From: Actinomycetes bacterium
Lineage (GTDB): Bacteria; Actinomycetota; Actinomycetes; Actinomycetales; Cellulomonadaceae
Direction of reading: 5' to 3'
DNA length: 17,396 bases
Assembly (NCBI GenBank): GCA_021793115.1
Contig: JAJYTJ010000075.1
Coordinates: 1 to 17,396, forward strand
Shown: positions 15,573 through 17,396 of the stretch, one piece after another
How the letters are laid out: each line of letters starts with the position of its first letter
Position numbering within the stretch: the first letter of the stretch is position 1
Notes under the pieces: generated by a model
The model's database searches: none
What the model was told of the DNA's origin: nothing
Seen by the model: the letters and a program-made list of their open reading frames with translations, nothing else
Position numbers and translations under genes: made by a program

Positions 15573-15787
15573 ACCGGCCCCTCGGACCCGTGCCGCACCC
15601 CGCGGCACGCCCCCCGTGCCGTCGACCCCGGCACGGCTCGGCACGCCACCGCGCAATCTCGCCCCTGACCTGCTCCGACAGCGTGCCGCTCGACCACGGC
15701 ACGGCCTGGCACGGGGGCGTGCCGTTCGTGGCCGTCTCCATAGAGACGGCACGGGCGGCCCTGGACTCCAGAAGGGGGCTCCGATGA
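15563..15787 (+). CDS. Small Arg/Pro/His-rich ORF, possibly translated
   Basis: A 74-residue frame starts at the GTG at 15563 with AAGGAG 8 bases upstream. It overlaps the ATPase stop by 10 bases, and its stop overlaps the next start as ATGA. This spacing matches its neighbours and argues for translation. Against this, the product is low-complexity (RPLGPVPHPAARPPCRRPRHG...), has several codons rare in such DNA (ATA, AGA, AGG, GCA, CGA), and is filled with the CGTGCCG repeats. It may serve only to carry ribosomes across the repeat array, or may be a non-functional frame over an origin. I recognise no family. Confidence 0.4.
   Translation: MRLNRPLGPVPHPAARPPCRRPRHGSARHRAISPLTCSDSVPLDHGTAWHGGVPFVAVSIETARAALDSRRGLR
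15589..15753. repeat. CGTGCCG/CGGCACG heptamer array (iteron-like)
   Basis: Nine exact copies occur: forward at 15589, 15615, 15682 and 15718; reverse at 15603, 15629, 15639, 15697 and 15747. A near copy TGGCACG is at 15707. Two copies of a 31/32-bp unit (15615-15645 and 15682-15713) share the layout CGTGCCG, 7-8 bases with TCGACC, CGGCACG, 3 bases, (C/T)GGCACG. Reverse copies within each unit are 10 bp apart, about one helical turn. The pattern suits an iteron origin or operator array bound by a protein of this element. Confidence 0.65.
15731..15750. repeat. Perfect 8-bp hairpin at the end of the heptamer array
   Basis: GCCGTCTC (15731-15738) and GAGACGGC (15743-15750) flank a CATA loop. 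The right arm shares bases with the last heptamer. It could be a nick-site or primer hairpin of an origin, a weak attenuator, or chance in GC-rich DNA. Confidence 0.45.
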
Positions 15788-15978
15788 GCGGGCCAGTCGT
15801 GAGCGGAGCCGCCCGTTCCGTGACACCGACCACCGCGACGGTCTGCGCCTGCGGGCACGTTCGACGCATCCACGGCGCCCGCCCAGGTTTCGAGCTGCCC
15901 GACGAGCGGTGCCGGGCGTGCAGCTGCCCCGCCTTCACCGCGCCCCAAGACCCACCCGCCGCGCAGGAGGTTCGATGA
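15784..15978 (+). CDS. Small Cys/His protein, probable zinc-binding
   Basis: This 64-residue protein contains the pattern CACGHVRRIHG (Cys21, Cys23, His25, His30) and then CRACSCPAF (Cys43, Cys46, Cys48). CxCGH...H...CxxCxCxxF is common in small proteins of actinobacterial mobile elements and phages and probably binds one zinc ion. AAGGGGG lies upstream and the ATG overlaps the preceding stop as ATGA; its own stop overlaps the glycosyltransferase start, so translation is coupled. The role is unknown; DNA or protein binding is plausible. N- and C-terminal tails are short and disordered-looking. Confidence 0.68.
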   Translation: MSGPVVSGAARSVTPTTATVCACGHVRRIHGARPGFELPDERCRACSCPAFTAPQDPPAAQEVR

Positions 15979-16676
15979 GAGCGTCAGACCAGGTATCTAT
16001 CGGCTGGTCCGACCCGGGCCAGGTCGTCGGCGAGTTCGCCCGCTCCCTCATGGACGTGGTGCGTGAGCGCTCGCGCCGCATCGCCGGCATCTACGCCGCG
16101 CACGGGCCACTGCTGACGATGCAGCGAAACCAGATCGTGGCCACGTTCCTCGACGAGAGCCATGCCCAGTGGCTGCTGATGGTCGACACGGACGTGGTGC
16201 TGGCGGTGGAGGCGTTCGACAAGCTGACGGCCGTGGCACACGCCAAGGAGCGCCCCGTGGTCGGCGGTCTGTACTTCGGGCTGACGAGTGGCCCCGTCCC
16301 CGGCCAGCCTCCCGCCGGTCCCGCGCCGCTCATCTACCAAGATCCGGAAGCCCCGATCCCGGTGTGGGACTACCCGGAGGACACGCTGATCAACGTGAAC
16401 GCCACCGGAGCCGGCTGCCTGCTCATCCACCGCAGCGTCCTCGCCCAGATCCGGGCCCACGCCACCAAGGCCGAGGGGCGCGACTGGTGCTGGTTCCTCG
16501 ACCTCCCCGTGGATGGGTACTGGTTCGGCGAGGACTTCTACTTCTGCGCTCGCGTCCAGGCTGAGGGGTTCCCGATCGTCGTTCACACGGGCGTCGTCCT
16601 GCCCCACCGTCGCCAGTTCTGGCTCGACGACCGCACTCAGGCCGGCTTGCCCGGCGGACGACCGCGCGCGACCTAA
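15975..16676 (+). CDS. GT-A glycosyltransferase of the mobile element
   Basis: A 233-residue single-domain glycosyltransferase. WLLMVDTDVVL (about 66-76) carries the DxD metal site (D71, D73). VNATGAGCLLIHRSVL (about 141-156) is the acceptor loop. YWFGEDFYFCARVQAEGF (182-199) gives the catalytic-type Glu/Asp pair (E186, D187), and VVHTGVV supplies a metal-binding His (H204). The active site appears complete. The N-terminus SIGWSDPGQVVGEFARSL resembles phage-borne versions. AGGAGG at 15965-15970 supports the ATG at 15975, which overlaps the previous stop as ATGA. As last gene of the replication operon it may modify DNA, a virion protein or the host surface; the sequence does not say which. Convergent with the membrane-protein gene (4-base overlap). 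Confidence 0.78.
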   Translation: MRASDQVSIGWSDPGQVVGEFARSLMDVVRERSRRIAGIYAAHGPLLTMQRNQIVATFLDESHAQWLLMVDTDVVLAVEAFDKLTAVAHAKERPVVGGLYFGLTSGPVPGQPPAGPAPLIYQDPEAPIPVWDYPEDTLINVNATGAGCLLIHRSVLAQIRAHATKAEGRDWCWFLDLPVDGYWFGEDFYFCARVQAEGFPIVVHTGVVLPHRRQFWLDDRTQAGLPGGRPRAT

Positions 16677-17155
16677 TCCCGGACGGCCTGTGTCGGAGGG
16701 TCCCCCCGCCCCGCCTCGACTGCGAAGCCCCGGGCAGCGGCGCTCGACCGCGCTGCCGCGACCGCCCTGGCCCGCAGTTCGGACTTCACGCCCGCGACGT
16801 GCTCGGACACCGTGCCGTCACGATTCCGGGTGAAGGTGACGTTCCCGCCGCCCCGGATTCGCACGCGGTACTGACGCGACACCCCCAGCGGCCCAGGAGG
16901 GACGTGGAAGGTCGCGCGGCAGGCTCCGCGCACCACGACGACGACTCCCAACCAGACCCAGGCGTTCAGGGCGAAGCCGACGATCGCGACCGAGATGACC
17001 CATGCCGTGGAGATGGGATAGGTCGCGCGGTCCTCGAGGTTGACCCAAAGGGTCGTCGCGGCCACCGCGAGCCCGGTGCCAGCGGCTACCCACAGCGCCC
17101 AGTCCGTGTACCAAGGCGCGTTCAACCACCACCGCCCCCGGGATCTGCGCACCAT
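16673..17155 (-). CDS. Small membrane protein, function unknown
   Basis: A 160-residue protein with two probable transmembrane segments (about 18-38, WALWVAAGTGLAVAATTLWV; and 51-76, AWVISVAIVGFALNAWVWLG region). A basic soluble tail follows, including SRQYRVRIRGGGNVTFTRNRDGTVSEH. The frame is open further upstream, but GGGGAGGGG precedes the ATG at 17155 and residues before it look non-coding, so I used this start. It is convergent with and overlaps the glycosyltransferase end by 4 bases. No family recognised; it could be an accessory or superinfection-type membrane protein of the element, but that is guesswork. Confidence 0.6.
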   Translation of the reverse strand: MVRRSRGRWWLNAPWYTDWALWVAAGTGLAVAATTLWVNLEDRATYPISTAWVISVAIVGFALNAWVWLGVVVVVRGACRATFHVPPGPLGVSRQYRVRIRGGGNVTFTRNRDGTVSEHVAGVKSELRARAVAAARSSAAARGFAVEAGRGDPPTQAVRD

Positions 17156-17282
17156 CGGTCCGCCCCTCCCCGCGTCGCGCCACCTCGTCGTGGCGACGGC
17201 CCGGAATGTAGTCGCGCCGGATCGCCCCCGCATGCCGAAAGGGCGCAAACCGCCCGAAAGCGACGGATCTGTCGATGCCGCG

Positions 17283-17396
17283 TGAACACTGACCCCTTGG
17301 CGCCGGGCGAAAGTTGACCCCCCTTCGCTGAAGAGTGAGGGAGTGATCACCGTGGAGGACTGGGCTGAGATCCGTCGGCTGTATCGGGCTGAGGGG
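17283..17396 (+). mobile_element. Left end of an IS21-family insertion sequence (partial)
   Basis: Two related repeats with TGACCCC cores (17290-17299 and 17315-17326, the second within GAAAGTTGACCCC), about 25 bp apart, precede a transposase start. Multiple subterminal repeats of this kind mark IS21-family ends. The exact outer end near 17283 is uncertain; the right end and istB are beyond the window. Confidence 0.6.
17343..17396 (+). CDS. istA: IS21 family transposase IstA, first 18 residues
   Basis: The GTG at 17343 begins VITVEDWAEIRRLYRAEG, matching the conserved start of actinobacterial IS21 IstA proteins, where a helix-turn-helix domain follows. The protein catalyses DNA strand transfer together with the helper ATPase IstB. 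GAGGGA just upstream is close to the start. Only the first 54 bases are in the window, so integrity of the DDE domain cannot be judged. Confidence 0.72.
   Translation, partial: MITVEDWAEIRRLYRAEG

Larger units (their letters stand above)
11996..17396. mobile_element. Integrative element, left part (right end outside the window)
   Basis: Gene order is integrase and XRE repressor leftward; then rightward an AlpA/Xis-like protein, a GX3-repeat protein, a RepA-like ATPase, small ORFs and a glycosyltransferase. This is the control and replication layout of phage-like or satellite-like integrative elements. No conjugation gene (TraB or relaxase) and no virion gene is visible in the part shown, so prophage, phage satellite and AICE-type element cannot be separated. 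An IS21-family sequence interrupts or bounds it on the right. Confidence 0.7.

Noticed and set aside
14334..15938. Long open frame on the reverse strand
   Set aside because: It is antisense to a well-supported ATPase and small genes; its translation is low-complexity and without family features, as expected in high-GC shadow frames.
1..17396. CRISPR array or restriction-modification/abortive-infection cassette
   Set aside because: No regularly spaced direct repeats with unique spacers and no nuclease, methyltransferase or toxin motifs were seen; the heptamer array is too short-spaced for CRISPR.

Overview
The window is very GC-rich (roughly 70-75 % by eye), with GTG as well as ATG starts, many 4-base ATGA/GTGA gene overlaps, and protein families typical of Actinobacteria. 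I infer a high-GC actinobacterium, perhaps Micrococcales/Cellulomonadaceae-like; the genus cannot be fixed from the sequence alone.

Region 1 (1-6100): the start of a UPF0126/TRIC-type membrane protein (reverse strand) and, divergently, a stand-alone ChrB N-terminal-domain protein. Facing these is a reverse-strand operon: lipoprotein solute-binding protein, fused two-domain permease, ATPase with a TOBE-like tail (FbpABC-like import architecture), then a membrane protein with two FTR1-like ExxE motifs in an internal duplication. The whole set looks like metal (possibly iron) uptake, but the substrate is inferred. Two dyad symmetries lie just upstream of the operon, and a strong hairpin separates it from the next operon.

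Region 2 (6113-9655): a four-gene reverse-strand operon, ATPase-permease-ATPase-permease, all with 4-base overlaps. It encodes two ABC-2-type transporter pairs.

Region 3 (9905-12005): a family 2 glycosyltransferase whose terminator hairpin includes its stop codon; three reverse-strand tRNA genes, Met(CAT), Thr(GGT) and Tyr(GTA), with a strong hairpin between the last two; and yajQ on the forward strand.

Region 4 (11996-17396): an integrative element. A tyrosine integrase, whose last codons lie inside the 3' end of yajQ, is coupled to an XRE-type repressor. Divergent from these is a rightward operon whose genes all overlap: an AlpA/Xis-like HTH protein, a protein with a perfect eight-glycine GX3 repeat, a RepA-like AAA ATPase, a low-complexity small ORF, a small Cys/His protein, and a glycosyltransferase with an intact DxD site. 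A small membrane protein faces this operon, and the window ends in the left end of an IS21-family insertion sequence. No relaxase, TraB, primase, capsid or terminase gene is present within the window.

The most unusual signal is at 15589-15753. Nine exact copies of the heptamer CGTGCCG/CGGCACG, in both orientations, occur within 165 bp directly after the RepA-like ATPase gene. They include a 31/32-bp unit present twice with the same internal layout. The copies fall in all three reading frames of the small ORF, and the two long units differ by a one-base indel, so the constraint appears to act on the DNA. I propose an iteron-like origin or regulator-binding array inside a translationally coupled operon.
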